DNA of 64,000 bases, taken from Carex sylvatica (lineage: Eukaryota; Streptophyta; Magnoliopsida; Poales; Cyperaceae). The DNA lies in NCBI GenBank assembly GCA_964058845.1, contig CAXKVR010000170.1:124001-188000 (forward strand), given 5' to 3'. Below, piece by piece: positions 11,421 through 22,290 of this stretch; the stretch's first letter is position 1, and the number at the start of each line of letters is the position of its first letter. Under the pieces are notes generated by a model. The model was given only the letters and a program-made list of their open reading frames with translations. It searched no databases and had not been told where the DNA came from. A program made the translations under genes and the position numbers.

Positions 11421-12307
11421 CGAATTGCTTAGGCATGTTATTAATTCGCGAAAATGACTCTTAATGACATATTAGGTTAGAAACCTCATCAAATCATACA
11501 TAAATTTAAACAAATACCGAATAGATATAATTAACAAGGGATTGTAGACCGAATACCCCTAGATCTCCTTAACTTGAAAACAAACCAATCTTTACTTTCT
11601 TTATTTTATTTACATCTATTGTTTACAATTCCTTATTCTCGGGTATTGAACCCAACTTATGATTACTTAAACAACCTCCCTATTCTATTGCACTTACTTC
11701 TTTTTATTATTTTTCTGAAATTAATTAATAAAGTCTAAACTTAGTATCTAAACTTACTCTCTGAGGATCGACACCCGATAATATACTACGCGGTAGGATT
11801 GTACACTTGCAATCTGAACTGAAAGTATATTTAAGGTTAAAAGTACAGCTTGCTGTACTGAAACTTTGTACTATACATTTTTGGTGCAACAATATACAAT
11901 TCAATTGGTAGCCCTAACTTGCTATATTCTTCAACTTCAAATAATACTGACCTCAGTTTGTTAAAGGAGAGAGAGGAAAGAGAGAAGTTGTTGAGATGCG
12001 TCATTCACTCACTCACTCAGGAGAGGCGCGATTCACTCAGCGGAGCAGAGCCAGGCGCAATTCACTCAGCGGAGCGGAGCTAGACCTAGTGGAGCAACTT
12101 GCTCTATTCACTCAGCAGAGCGGAGCCAGACCCAGGCGCGACTTCTCTTCACTCAGACGCGGATTCTATACTTCTATTGGGCTGGGAAACAACTGGGCCA
12201 GGGGTAGGCAAATCTTTCAAGGCCCATTAGAAAACCTGGTCCAAATATTTCTTTTGTTTCAGGGGTAGGCAGCTGCCTACGCCTGGTATACAATAGCTCC
12301 GCCCTTG

Positions 12308-14710
12308 GGTACAACAAAGGAAAAAAGGGATAGGCTGAACAATAAATTCGGGTGTATTAGAGAGAGTTGTTATCCCTACTAGCATGTTGTAACTAGGGAG
12401 AATGAATGTAACTTAGAACAGTTTAACTTAGTAGCTTCTACTAAGATTTTTTTTTTTTAAAAAAAAACAGAGAGAGATTCTTGTTCTTAAAAATCAAATG
12501 ATACTTATCGTCTTATTGCAACTTTTGAGAAGTTTTTTATATAACAAACGTCTCTTATGTGTTTGACCCATATTTCACATTATTTTCTTTAATTTTTCAA
12601 TTGGAGAAGTTTTTATCTAATAAATATCTCTTTGCAATTAATATAGCAGGCCGTTTCTTCTCCGATCGACTCACCCTATGCTTTTCCCTTCAATGCCGAC
12701 CAAAATCAACAAGGAAATAACAATGAAGAAAATAAAATCTAATAAAATTAATAATATAATACAATTATTCTGGATACTAGGATGAATAAGAAGAAGAGAC
12801 ATGTCATTATATCAATAATTAATTGAGTAAAGCTGCTATATATAGGAATATCAATTACTAGTATAATAAAAAAAAGTTATTACTGAGGCCGGAATAAGAA
12901 TTTGAGTAAAATGAGACATTCTTAATCTTACCTTAGAAATTCTTATTTGGCAGATTAATTAGGTGTATTAAGTTCCTTTACGATCGAATACCTCATGTAC
13001 AAACTTTTTGTGGTGTATAATTAACTGATTTATTTTTGTCAGACAAACTTTTTGTGTGGTGTTTGACCTTGCTATTTGACATTGAATAGCAAATAATTAA
13101 CCTTCTTTCTGTTGTATGCAATTAAATTGCTATAGAGGCAAATCGTCAATCTGTTTATTGAAATATATAGAAGCCGTTGAAAAGAAAACACGTAGCAAAA
13201 GGCTGAAATTATTTCACAACATAACCACTATGCTGATAGCATGAAGCTGCTGTAATACGTACACTGCAAGTTATATCATGACACGACTATCTTTTATACA
13301 TTTCTAGAACAAGTGACTGTCTATAAATTATCCTTATCCTTACAGACCTCCCCTTCCCAGTTCCCTCCCCCCTCTAATGAAATATCTGGAGCATAATCTA
13401 AGGCACTTCTCCGCTTTATACATCCCTTTGACATGTTTAACTCCTTGATTGAATAGGCTTTTACTATTTCTTAGATATCTTAATTAATTACGTAATGTTG
13501 TTGCGATTTTTCCTAGATGTATTCGGCCCAAAAAGGCCCAGCCCAAAATGAAGTCAATTCCTTCTTTTCTAGTTATTTTAGACTGAATAAAGTCAGATTG
13601 ACAGATAGTTGTTTAACTGTTTGATGGTTGGTTTTGTTGGAACCTCCCTCCCTGTGTTTAGGGTTTTCTTGAGTTATTGGAGATTGACTCAAATTAAATA
13701 TTATATGTTAAATTTAGAATCGAACAGAATTGAATTGGGTTGTCCTTCAGCATTGCTGAGTTCACACCTCACTGAAAAATTAAGATATTATAATTTGAGT
13801 AATTAAGGTGCCATTCAGATTTTATTTTAGTATTTTTTATTATTTTCTATTTATTTTGTATCCAACATTTCAACTATAATATTAGGATTTTTTTGTGCGT
13901 TTTGACATATATCGCCACGGACTATTTTTGCTATAAAATATATGTTTTGTTGTAATATAAATTTCCTTTTGCAAATTATCAAATAATAATATGAATCAAC
14001 AAATGAATTGAAATTGTGAATAATTAATTAGTCATTGCTATGGCCTATGGGTATGTATAAAGAGTAGGAAACATGGTACGGCTGAGCCAGTTCCGTCACG
14101 AAACGGCACAGTTACGATACAAAACGGCACGACACGTGTGTCGGTTACATACCGTGACTCGCGTGCCTTGTGTTGTGACTTGCGTTTCTTGTGTCGTGAC
14201 CATTCTCGTGCCATGACCATCTTTAGAAAATTTGGCACGACACGATACGTCATGCGAAAGATTTAGTCACGACACGGCACGTAGTCATGCAACATGTAAT
14301 TAGGACCGTTAGATCTTTGATTAAATGGTGAATCTTGAATAAACTAACCTAAATTATAATTGAATAGTCACGTGAGTCACGTTTGATCACAGCACGTTTA
14401 GGTACGGTATAACTCACGTAGCGTGACTATTCGTGTGCCGTAACTTCTCCTTGACATTTTAATCACGGTACAATACATAAAAAAAATAACTTAATTATAA
14501 TACAGCACAGTACGGTACGGTACAGTACAAAATTAAAATCACAACACATAAACCACAGACACAACACTTTTTTTTCACTCTGTATATTCTTTAATTTGAT
14601 AATATCTGCTGCCTGCCGATCATACTTTCGGAACCAAGTATATACAATTAGATCCTTTGTGGCACATCTGCTTTGTCCTTTCTATAGCCGTTTTGATGAT
14701 ATCAGATTTT
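12308..14710. other. AT-rich intergenic DNA, no gene seen
   Basis: I found no convincing coding frame here; the short frame at 13609-13806 has no recognisable domain. There are homopolymer tracts near 12450 and scattered AT-rich sequence. A cluster of CACGACACG/GGCACG words begins near 14070 and is listed separately. Nothing else is supportable. Confidence 0.6.
14070..14545. repeat. Word cluster of CACGACACG / GGTACGGTAC motifs
   Basis: Within about 475 bp, variants of CACGGCACG, CACGACACG, GTCGTGAC and GGTACGGTAC recur on both strands, with AT-rich sequence on each side. The layout resembles subterminal repeats of small non-autonomous hAT elements, like the better-defined element at 41834-42368. 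No terminal inverted repeat or target duplication could be fixed. Confidence 0.5.
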
Positions 14711-14905
14711 CACTAGTGGAAAAACAGGAATCAGGATCGGCCTATCTGGATCGGTTATATGAAACAACCGATACTAATATCTATCTGGATCGGTTCTTTG
14801 AACAAAACCGATCCTAATGGTCTATCAGGATCGGTTTTTATAAACAACTGATCATGATAGTTCAACTATCAGGATCAGTTGCTTCTAAACAACTGATCCT
14901 GATAG
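14711..14905 (+). repeat. CACTA 5' terminus and first subterminal array
   Basis: After CACTAGTGGAAAAA come repeated inverted pairs of ATCAGGATCGGTT and AACCGATCCTGAT with short TTATAAAC-type spacers. CACTA subterminal repeats of this size bind the TNPA protein and bring the ends together. Some units read CAGTTG rather than CGGTTG. Confidence 0.88.
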
Positions 14906-15088
14906 TGAATAGATTGTATTTTTTTTGAAGTAATAGATTTTTTTAAGAAACTAGAAAGATATATTTTTTTTTATTCCATAGAATAAACATATGAGTTATA
15001 TATACAAAATTGCCCGAATCTAGCACATACCGTTGTTTACAAATCTAATCAGATCATAACATTAATAAACGCATAAGGCGAAGGTGAA

Positions 15089-15331
15089 ATGGCCAAGCGG
15101 AGAAAGACTAACGAAGGAGGAAAAACTTTAAATCCTCCGTCTTCTCAGAATAAAATCAAGGGAGAAAAGACTTTGAATTCTCCATCTCAGAGTAAAACCA
15201 AGGGTGGAAAGACTTTGAACCCTACATCTCCTCAAAATGAGATTAGAGAAGAAAGAGATATAGCCACAATCCATACCGACTTTCTGAAGTGCTCAATTTG
15301 CTTCAATCCCATGTACTGTCCGTTTAATCAA
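15089..15331 (+). pseudogene. Captured first-exon fragment resembling a SINA-like RING E3 ligase
   Basis: An ATG at 15089 opens a frame with a Lys/Asn-rich leader containing three degenerate GGKTLNP-type repeats. It then reads DFLKCSICFNPMYCPFNQ and reaches a GTAATT donor-like site. The Cys-x2-Cys pattern followed by PMYCPFNQ resembles the start of the RING domain of SINA-like (SIAH-type) ubiquitin ligases, which also begin with low-complexity leaders. The rest of the RING is absent. The fragment lies between two CACTA subterminal arrays, which suggests capture by the element. The family assignment is tentative because only half of one zinc site is present. Confidence 0.5.
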
Positions 15332-15605
15332 GTAATTACTTTTTTAATATTATTCTCTGAAAATTTAAATCTTCCTTCTTTCAGTTTGCCAAAAGCTCCA
15401 TCGAATTTCAAGTTTATTTGGATTATGGCAGAATTTTTTATTTGATATAAGGATTAGGCCCGAATTTTTTATCTAATATAATTTATTAAAATAATTTAAA
15501 AAATAATTTATAAGATAATTTAAGAAATAATTATTTTTAGTATCAATTTTTAAGAAATATTTTTTTAGTATCAATTTTTGGTTATTTTTTAAGAAATATA
15601 CTTTT

Positions 15606-15853
15606 AGGATCGGTTTTTATAAACAACTGATCCTGATAGTTCAACTATCAGGATCAGTTGTTTATAAGCAACCGATCCTGATAGTATCAGGATCGGTTGT
15701 TTATAAACAACCGATCCTGATAGTTCAACTATCAGGATCAGTTGTTTATAAGCAACCGATCCTGATAGTATCAGGATCAGTTGTTTATAAACAACCGATC
15801 CTGATAGTTCAACTATCAGGATCAGTTTTTTATAAACAACCGATCCTAATAGT
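15606..15853 (+). repeat. CACTA second subterminal array
   Basis: At least six alternating TATCAGGATCGGTTG and CAACCGATCCTGATA units with GTTTATAA spacers form a strongly palindromic tract. It duplicates the style of the array at 14733-14905, so the captured exon between them probably arrived by insertion into, or duplication of, the terminal region. Confidence 0.88.
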
Positions 15854-16802
15854 GCATATGAAAAGTTAATTCAGTCCCATTATTGTCAGAATCTCGTTTC
15901 TCTTCCTCTATCGCCTCTCTTAATTAGCGCAGCAGCTATTTCGCCCTAAATTATTACTTCAGCTATCTCACCTCTCTTTTCTGAGGTACATTTGATCATC
16001 TCTTCTCTCAAGTTTGTTATTACTAGTAGAGCATCATTTTTTGGCTTTATAATTAATTCGGTTCAAACCCTAAACCCTAAATCCTATATATATATGAGAA
16101 GTGAGTTATGATCCGGCCCGCTCAAAATCTAAACCTTATAGCCTTGATTCATCTCTTTTGTTAGTTCCACAAGCTTTTAATTATAAGTTTGAATACCTAG
16201 CATCTTTTCATTTCAAGTTTTTTTTTTATATGTGGAGACTTGGATGCACATGCATATATATATATATAAGCATATATGATATATATGAGGTAATATATGA
16301 GCTACATATGAGTTATTCTTTATATGTAGATATTTTCTTTATAAGTTTGAATATCTCTTCTTATTTCAAGATTAATTTTTGCATGCACACGCTTTTGAGT
16401 TTGCTATATATATGCTATATGAGCATTTTTGTTATTTCAAGTTGTAGGATATATAACATGCATGTTATATATGTACATCTCTTAATTAGGTTCCGATCGA
16501 TGGTTTAATTTTGTAGATTGGCTATTATTGAGACATTTGGTGCAGCGATATATTTTCATCTTACTCGATCCGTCATCCAAATAAGTTGTAAGTACAACCT
16601 AAAAGTTTCATGTTTAATTGTTTTTGTGCATTAATTAATGTGTTTTTTTTTTGTAAGAGATGTATTTATATTTGCTAGCTAGTATGTAGCTAGAGTACTG
16701 TCTTATGAGCCACAACCGCATTATTAATGCCTTCAGGTCATGATACCCGTTCAAAATTAATCCATTAGGGATTAATTTTGAATAGTCCCCGTTTTGGGAC
16801 TG

Positions 16803-16994
16803 CTCTCTGAATACTTTGTCTCATTTAGGATGTGGCCACATGTTAGTCGTGTTTTAGCATTTAAGAAAATTTCGGCAGCATTTCCACTTAGTTTCCCGAA
16901 TCTCGGGGAACTAAGGGGAAATGCTGCCGAAATTTTCTTAAATGCTAAAACACGACTAACATGTGGCCACTACTGAGACAAAGTATTCAGAGAG
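16803..16994. repeat. Near-perfect 192-bp hairpin upstream of TNP2
   Basis: The left arm starts CTCTCTGAATACTTTGTCTC and the right arm ends with its complement. The arms pair over more than 80 bases, interrupted by one asymmetric bulge (TTTAGGAT opposite TACT). The apex is nearly closed by pairing of CTTAGTTTCCCGA with TCGGGGAACTAAG. It lies about 100 bp before the TNP2 start and just before the 5'UTR intron acceptor. If transcribed it would fold into a long duplex that could give rise to small RNAs. That role is inference. Confidence 0.85.
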
Positions 16995-17094
16995 TGGGAT
17001 AGGATGGTAACCCGGCCCCATGTAAGCCATATTGTGAACAGAACTAAGCTCTCCAACCTTGTTCTTAATTAATTGTGTTTTATTATAATTGCAG

Positions 17095-20000
17095 ATGGGC
17101 CGCAGTTGGATGTACGAAGTATCACGTCTATCTGATGAATATATGACAGGTGTCGAGGAATTTATCAGAGTTGCTACGGAAGATATGGCGAATAAGGGGA
17201 GTGCACTGATGTCGTGTCCTTGCCGTGATTGTAACAATGGTCAAAAATTCTCCAACTCGAACCAAGTGAGGAACCATTTAATCCGTCGTGGATTCAAGCA
17301 AGGATATAAGTGTTGGTTATGGCACGGTGAGAGTTTGCCAACCGACATAAGTACTGGTACTGAGCATCAGAAATACCATACCTATAGAAATGACGAGAAT
17401 GATCTACGGGGATTGGAAACCGATGTAGGTGCTCGTACTGAGGATCAGGAATACCATACCGAAGAAAATGATGATATGGTGGTAGATAGATGTGATAATT
17501 TTGATCAAATGTTACGTGATTTAGAAGAGGATTTTGATAATGATAAGCAGTATTGTTTATTTGAGAATTTGTATGAGGATTCTAATAAGGAATTGTATCC
17601 TGGTTGTTCTAAATTTTCAAAATTGAAAGGTGTATTAAAATTGTATAACCTTAAAGCATCTAACGGTTGGAGTGATAGAAGTTTTACTGAGTTATTACAA
17701 ACTTTAAAAGAAATACTTCCGGATGGAAACGAGATACCACCAAATGTTTATGAAGCGAAGAAAATATTGTGCCCAGTGGATTTAGAAGTTCAAAGAATAC
17801 ATGCGTGTCCAAATGATTGTATATTATATCGATCCGAGTATAAAGATCTTCACGAGTGTCCAAAATGTGGTGTATCACGTTACAAACCAAAGCAGTTAAC
17901 CGGCGATAAAAGTGATTACAAACCGAATAAAGGGCCTCCGGCAAAAGCATTGTGGTACCTCCCCGTGAAACCGAGATTGAAACGTTTGTTCTCAAATGCT
18001 AAAGATGCAAAATTAGTGCGTTGGCATGCAGATAACCAAAAAAAAGACGGGAAATTACGGCACCCCGCTGATTCTCCTCAGTGGAGAAATATTGACAGAG
18101 AGTTTCCCGAATTCGGATGTGACCCTAGAAATCTTAAGCTTGGGCTGAGTGGAGATGGAATAAATCCGCACAGTAGCATGAGCAGCAAGCACAGCAGTTG
18201 GCCAGTTTTATTGTGCATTTATAATCTTCCGCCTTGGTTATGTATGAAACGCAAATACATCATGTTGACCTTGCTCATATCAGAACCCAAACAGCCCGGG
18301 AATGACATAGATGTGTATCTAGCGCCATTAATCGATGATTTAAAAGAATTATGGCAACCCGGAGTGCATATATTTGATGCATACAGCAAGGAGAAATTCA
18401 CTTTACGGGCCATGATTTTCTGCACCATTAATGATTTTCTGGCTTATGGAAATTTGTCGGGTTACAGTGTCAAAGGAGAGAAAGCATGCCCTGTTTGCCT
18501 AGACGATACAGTCGATGTGTGGCTACCTAATTCCTCTAAAAATGTGTACATGGGTCATCGTAGATTTCTTCCTGCCAACCATGCACACCGAAAGAGAAAG
18601 AAAGAATTCAATGGAAAGACCGAGAATACCAGAGTAAATTATTCGTTGACCGGTAAAGCTGTTTATTCGCGAGTGAACGATATCAAAGTTCAATTTGGAA
18701 AATTTAAAAAGAAGGTGGTGAGAAAGAAAGGGGCACCGAAAATTAGTTGGAAAAAGAGGTCAATATTCTGGGATTTACCATACTGGCAGCACTTAGATGT
18801 TCGACATTGTCTCGATGTGATGCATGTGGTTAAAAATGTGTGTGATAGCCTGGTTGGAACATTATTGAATATTCCGGGTAAGACTAAGGATGGTATCAAT
18901 GCTCGGAAATACATGCAATTCCTGAACATACGGTCGGATCTACAACCAGCAGAGAAGGAAAGAGAAAATGGAAAATTTTGTACGTATCTAAAACCTGCAA
19001 TGCATACGCTGTCGAAAGCAGAGAAAAAAAGCTTATTGGGATGCCTTCATGGTGTCAAAGTTCCATCTGGATATTCTTCGAATATTAAAAACCTAGTTTC
19101 ACTGGAAGATTTAAAATTGACAGGAATGAAGTCTCATGACTGTCATGTTTTAATGACACAGCTTCTTCCTGTTGCAATTCGGGGCATATTGCCAAAGTGT
19201 GTTAGGCAGACCATCACGAAGCTTTGTTTTTTCTTTAATGCCATATGTTGCAAAGTAAGTGATCCCGATATGCTAGATGCTCTGCAGAAGGAGGTTGTTG
19301 TCACTCTTTGTCATCTTGAAATGTATTTTCCGCCGTCATTTTTTGATATCATGGTTCATTTAATTGTTCATCTAATTAGAGAAATTAAGATGTGCGGACC
19401 TGTTTTCTTGTGGTACATGTATCCGTTCGAGAGATACATGGGATTGTTAAAGGCATGTGTCAGGAATCGATATCGGCCTGAGGGAAGCATCGTAAAAGCT
19501 TATGCTGCCGAAGAGGTTATTGAGTTTTGTACTAATTATATGGATGATGTCAAAGCTATAGGCATCCCTAAATCTTGGCACGAGGGTCGACTTCATGGGG
19601 TAGGCACAATCGGTGCAAAATTATTCGAGCCTGATAGTATAATGATGTCACTAGCACATTTTCATGTTTTGCAACACCTCACTGACGTTCATCCTTTTTG
19701 GGACGAGCATATGACTCTCTTGCGGCAACAGAATCCTAAGAAATCCAACAAGTGGTTAATCAGCGAACACAATAAGAAGTTTGAAGGATGGTTTACACGG
19801 AGAGTCGTGCAAGCTCCAGAGGGGGAAAATATTACAGAAACTGTGAAATTGTTGGCTCTTAGTCCAGTCCACGTCGTGAGGACCTTCCAAGGATATGACA
19901 TCAACGGATACACATTTTACACAAGAAATCAAGATTCAAAGAGTACCGTGCAAAACAGTGGAGTGACGTTAGTAGCCGTTTCGAGTGATTTGTCAGATCC

Positions 20001-20460
20001 TAAAGGTGCCGGACCATCGCATGCATCAATGTCATATTACGGGTTTGTTGAAGAAATTTGGGAGGTAGATTATAAAAAATTTAACATTCCATTATTTATG
20101 TGTAAATGGGTCGATAACCGTAGGGGGGTTAAAGTCAACGAAGATGGTTTTATTCTAGTGGATTTCAGTAAGGCTGGATACAAGGACGATCCATTTATAC
20201 TTGCAAGACAAGCCACGCAAGTGTTCTACGTTACTGATCCGGCCGATCGTTCAAGACATGTTGTCCTCTCTGGTAAAAGACGTATCATCGGGATTGATAA
20301 TGTGGAAGACGAAGAAGCGTACGATCATTTTGATGAGATACCACCGTTTTCCACTGGCATGGCATCTTTACCAACCGGTGAGGATAACAAGACAAGTCAC
20401 ACGCGCAACGATCACAATGAAGGAGAATGGATTGAAGTTCCCACTGGCAATAATCCCTAA
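17095..20460 (+). CDS. TNP2-type CACTA transposase, intact
   Basis: The start is taken at 17095 (MGRSWMYEVSR), directly after a ...TTGCAG splice acceptor; an in-frame ATG two codons upstream overlaps that acceptor. The 1,121-residue frame has no stop. It begins with the transposase-associated zinc-binding domain (SCPCRDCNNG, then FKQGYKCWLWHGE, about residues 1-85). The Transposase_21/TNP2 core follows (WYLPVKPRLKRLF, LGLSGDGINPHS, ACPVCLDDT, about 270-500), then a DUF4218 region (YPFERYMGLLK) and a C-terminal DUF4216 region (YYGFVEEIWEVDY). TNP2 proteins cut CACTA elements at their ends together with the tnpA product. The frame appears complete, but the matching tnpA gene is damaged and the 3' terminus is gone, so this copy is probably immobile. 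Confidence 0.94.
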   Translation: MGRSWMYEVSRLSDEYMTGVEEFIRVATEDMANKGSALMSCPCRDCNNGQKFSNSNQVRNHLIRRGFKQGYKCWLWHGESLPTDISTGTEHQKYHTYRNDENDLRGLETDVGARTEDQEYHTEENDDMVVDRCDNFDQMLRDLEEDFDNDKQYCLFENLYEDSNKELYPGCSKFSKLKGVLKLYNLKASNGWSDRSFTELLQTLKEILPDGNEIPPNVYEAKKILCPVDLEVQRIHACPNDCILYRSEYKDLHECPKCGVSRYKPKQLTGDKSDYKPNKGPPAKALWYLPVKPRLKRLFSNAKDAKLVRWHADNQKKDGKLRHPADSPQWRNIDREFPEFGCDPRNLKLGLSGDGINPHSSMSSKHSSWPVLLCIYNLPPWLCMKRKYIMLTLLISEPKQPGNDIDVYLAPLIDDLKELWQPGVHIFDAYSKEKFTLRAMIFCTINDFLAYGNLSGYSVKGEKACPVCLDDTVDVWLPNSSKNVYMGHRRFLPANHAHRKRKKEFNGKTENTRVNYSLTGKAVYSRVNDIKVQFGKFKKKVVRKKGAPKISWKKRSIFWDLPYWQHLDVRHCLDVMHVVKNVCDSLVGTLLNIPGKTKDGINARKYMQFLNIRSDLQPAEKERENGKFCTYLKPAMHTLSKAEKKSLLGCLHGVKVPSGYSSNIKNLVSLEDLKLTGMKSHDCHVLMTQLLPVAIRGILPKCVRQTITKLCFFFNAICCKVSDPDMLDALQKEVVVTLCHLEMYFPPSFFDIMVHLIVHLIREIKMCGPVFLWYMYPFERYMGLLKACVRNRYRPEGSIVKAYAAEEVIEFCTNYMDDVKAIGIPKSWHEGRLHGVGTIGAKLFEPDSIMMSLAHFHVLQHLTDVHPFWDEHMTLLRQQNPKKSNKWLISEHNKKFEGWFTRRVVQAPEGENITETVKLLALSPVHVVRTFQGYDINGYTFYTRNQDSKSTVQNSGVTLVAVSSDLSDPKGAGPSHASMSYYGFVEEIWEVDYKKFNIPLFMCKWVDNRRGVKVNEDGFILVDFSKAGYKDDPFILARQATQVFYVTDPADRSRHVVLSGKRRIIGIDNVEDEEAYDHFDEIPPFSTGMASLPTGEDNKTSHTRNDHNEGEWIEVPTGNNP

Positions 20461-20781
20461 ATTTTCATTGGTATGTCAAAATATAAAAATATAAAAATGT
20501 GATTTATTATTATTTAATATCGTTGACTTAAAAAATTTTACTTTTTTCAGGATGCATTGAAAGACTAGACAATGAAAAGCATGCATGCAAGTTATATATT
20601 CTTCAATGTTTCTTGTAACTTATTTTTTTTCATGTTATATGTAAATTTATTAGCTTATTTTTTAATTTTTTAATTTTTAATGTTACTATTTAGTATATAC
20701 GTATCATCTGGTAAAATATAACACATATACACATTCTGACTTTCAATTTTAAAAAAAGTATACACACACAAAAATATAAAC

Positions 20782-22290
20782 CACACAAATATAGGGAAAA
20801 ACACCATCTGGATCGGTTCCTACCTCCAGAACCGATCCAGATACGTATGTAAATTTCCTTTTTTAACGTATGTAATTTATATATCAAAATATGATAACTT
20901 ATACATATAATATCATAACATATAAATTATTTAAAAAAATAGCATTCTAAATATCTGATAAATTATACATAATCCTAATAGAGTATCAAGATCGGTTCTA
21001 ACCTCAGAACCGATCCTGATGTGTATCTGGATCGGTTTCTTACTAAAGAACCGATCCAGATATACATCAGGATCGGTTCTGAGGTTAGAACTGATCTTGA
21101 TACTCTATTAGGGCCACCATTTTATTTTTAAATTTAAAAACGTATCAAGATCGGTTCTAACCTCAGAACCGATCCAGATACCTATCTGGATCGGTTCTGG
21201 AGGTAGAAACCGATCCAGATGGTGTTTCCTATATTTTTCTGCGGGTCCAGTGCGGATGGATGACCCGCACTGCGGGTGGATTCACCCACACTGGGATGAC
21301 CCGCACTGCGGCTGCTTCTCTAAAACTTTCTGAATTTTGGCCAAGTCATGAATGCGGCTGGGCTCATCCGCACTGGACTCAGTGCGTCCGCACTAAGCTC
21401 GGACTTTTTCTCTGGCAGTGAGTGCGGGTGGGTTGATCCGCAGTGCGGGTGGCTGATCCGCACTGGGAGGTATTTATTATCATATTATCATATTTATTAA
21501 CATTCTAAATATCTGATACTTATACATATTGAAACCATAGAGTATCAAGATCGGTTCTAACCTCAGAACCGATCCTGATGTGTATCTGGATCGGTTTCTA
21601 CCTCCAGAACCGATCCAGATAGGTATCTGGATCGGTTCTGAGGTTAGAACTGATCTTGATACTCTATTAGGGCCACCGTTTTATTTTTAAATTTAAAAAC
21701 GTATCAAGATCGGTTCTAACCTCAGAACCAATCCAGATACCTATCTGGATCAGTTCTGGAGGTAGAAACCGATCCAGATGGTGTTTCCTATATTTTTCTG
21801 CGGGTCCAGTGCGGATGGATGACCCGCACTGCGTGTGGATTCACCCGCACTGGGACAAGTTTCCTTTTTTAACGTATGTAAATTTCTCTGGGTGCGGGTG
21901 ACACTGCGGATGGATGACCCGCACTGCGGCTGCTTCTCTAAAACTTTCTGAATTTTGGCCAAGTCATGAATGCGGCTGGGCTCATCCGCACTGGACTCAG
22001 TGCGTCCGCACTAGGCTCGGACTTTTTCTCTGGCAGTGAGTGCGGGTGGGTTGATCCGCAGTGCGGGTGGCTGATCCGCACTGGGACGTATTTATTATCA
22101 TATTATCATATTTATTAACATTCTAAATATCTGATACTTATACATATTGAAACCATAGAGTATCAAGATCGGTTCTAACCTCAGAACCGATCCTGATGTG
22201 TATCTGGATCGGTTTCTTACTAAAGAACCGATCCAGATATACATCAGGATCGGTTCTGAAGTTAGAACCGATCTTGATACTCTATTAGGG
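20782..22290 (+). repeat. Internal GATCGGTT arrays alternating with AGTGCGG modules; 618-bp tandem duplication
   Basis: Three GATCGGTT-type palindrome arrays (about 20805-21220, 21541-21785, 22159-22280) alternate with two GC-rich AGTGCGG blocks (21240-21475, 21800-22085). The block from about 21460 recurs at 22078 with a 618-bp offset, giving a tandem duplication. The AGTGCGG blocks are inverted relative to the Tat-like LTR copies and share their spacers, such as the reverse complement of GAAAAAGTCCGAGC. Subterminal-type repeats in the middle of a CACTA element, between its two genes, are unusual. Confidence 0.85.

Larger units (their letters stand above)
9987..11877 (+). mobile_element. Tat/Ogre-like LTR, probably solo or remnant
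   Basis: It begins TGATAAGCATAAATTATAT, the same start as the second copy at 63328. Shared blocks include the ACTGCGGTTGTTTG region, the AGTGCGG palindrome module (10150-10495) and the GGGTATTGAACCCAA block (11642). Near the right end GAGGATCGACACCCGATAAT resembles the conserved LTR end of Tat/Athila-type Ty3 elements. It is followed by TTTTTGGTGCAAC at 11878, a possible relic of a TGGCGCC-type primer-binding site. The interior also has a CT microsatellite and three copies of GAAGGACGTAACTGTGAAGT. No coding capacity is visible. Exact ends are inferred; no clean target duplication was found. Confidence 0.55.
8483..12307 (-). mobile_element. Right portion of a decayed hAT-type element carrying the DUF4371 gene
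   Basis: The DUF4371 gene runs leftward from 9527. At 12240-12307 the minus strand reads CAAGGGCGGAGCTATTGTAT followed by a short palindromic stretch containing GGCAGCTGCC. This kind of CAnnGGCGGAGCTA end is seen on plant hAT elements, and I take 12307 as the 5' end. Between them lie an inserted Tat-like LTR (9987-11877) and a repetitive patch at 12000-12160 (ATTCACTCAGCGGAGC repeated). The opposite terminus is outside the window, so neither the TIR pair nor the 8-bp target duplication can be checked. Confidence 0.5.

Noticed and set aside
11996..12268. 90-codon frame at 11996
   Set aside because: It is made of ATTCACTCAGCGGAGC repeats next to a hAT-type end and has no protein character.
16794..16976. 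60-codon frame over the CACTA hairpin
   Set aside because: It is a translation of the two hairpin arms and is explained by the inverted repeat.
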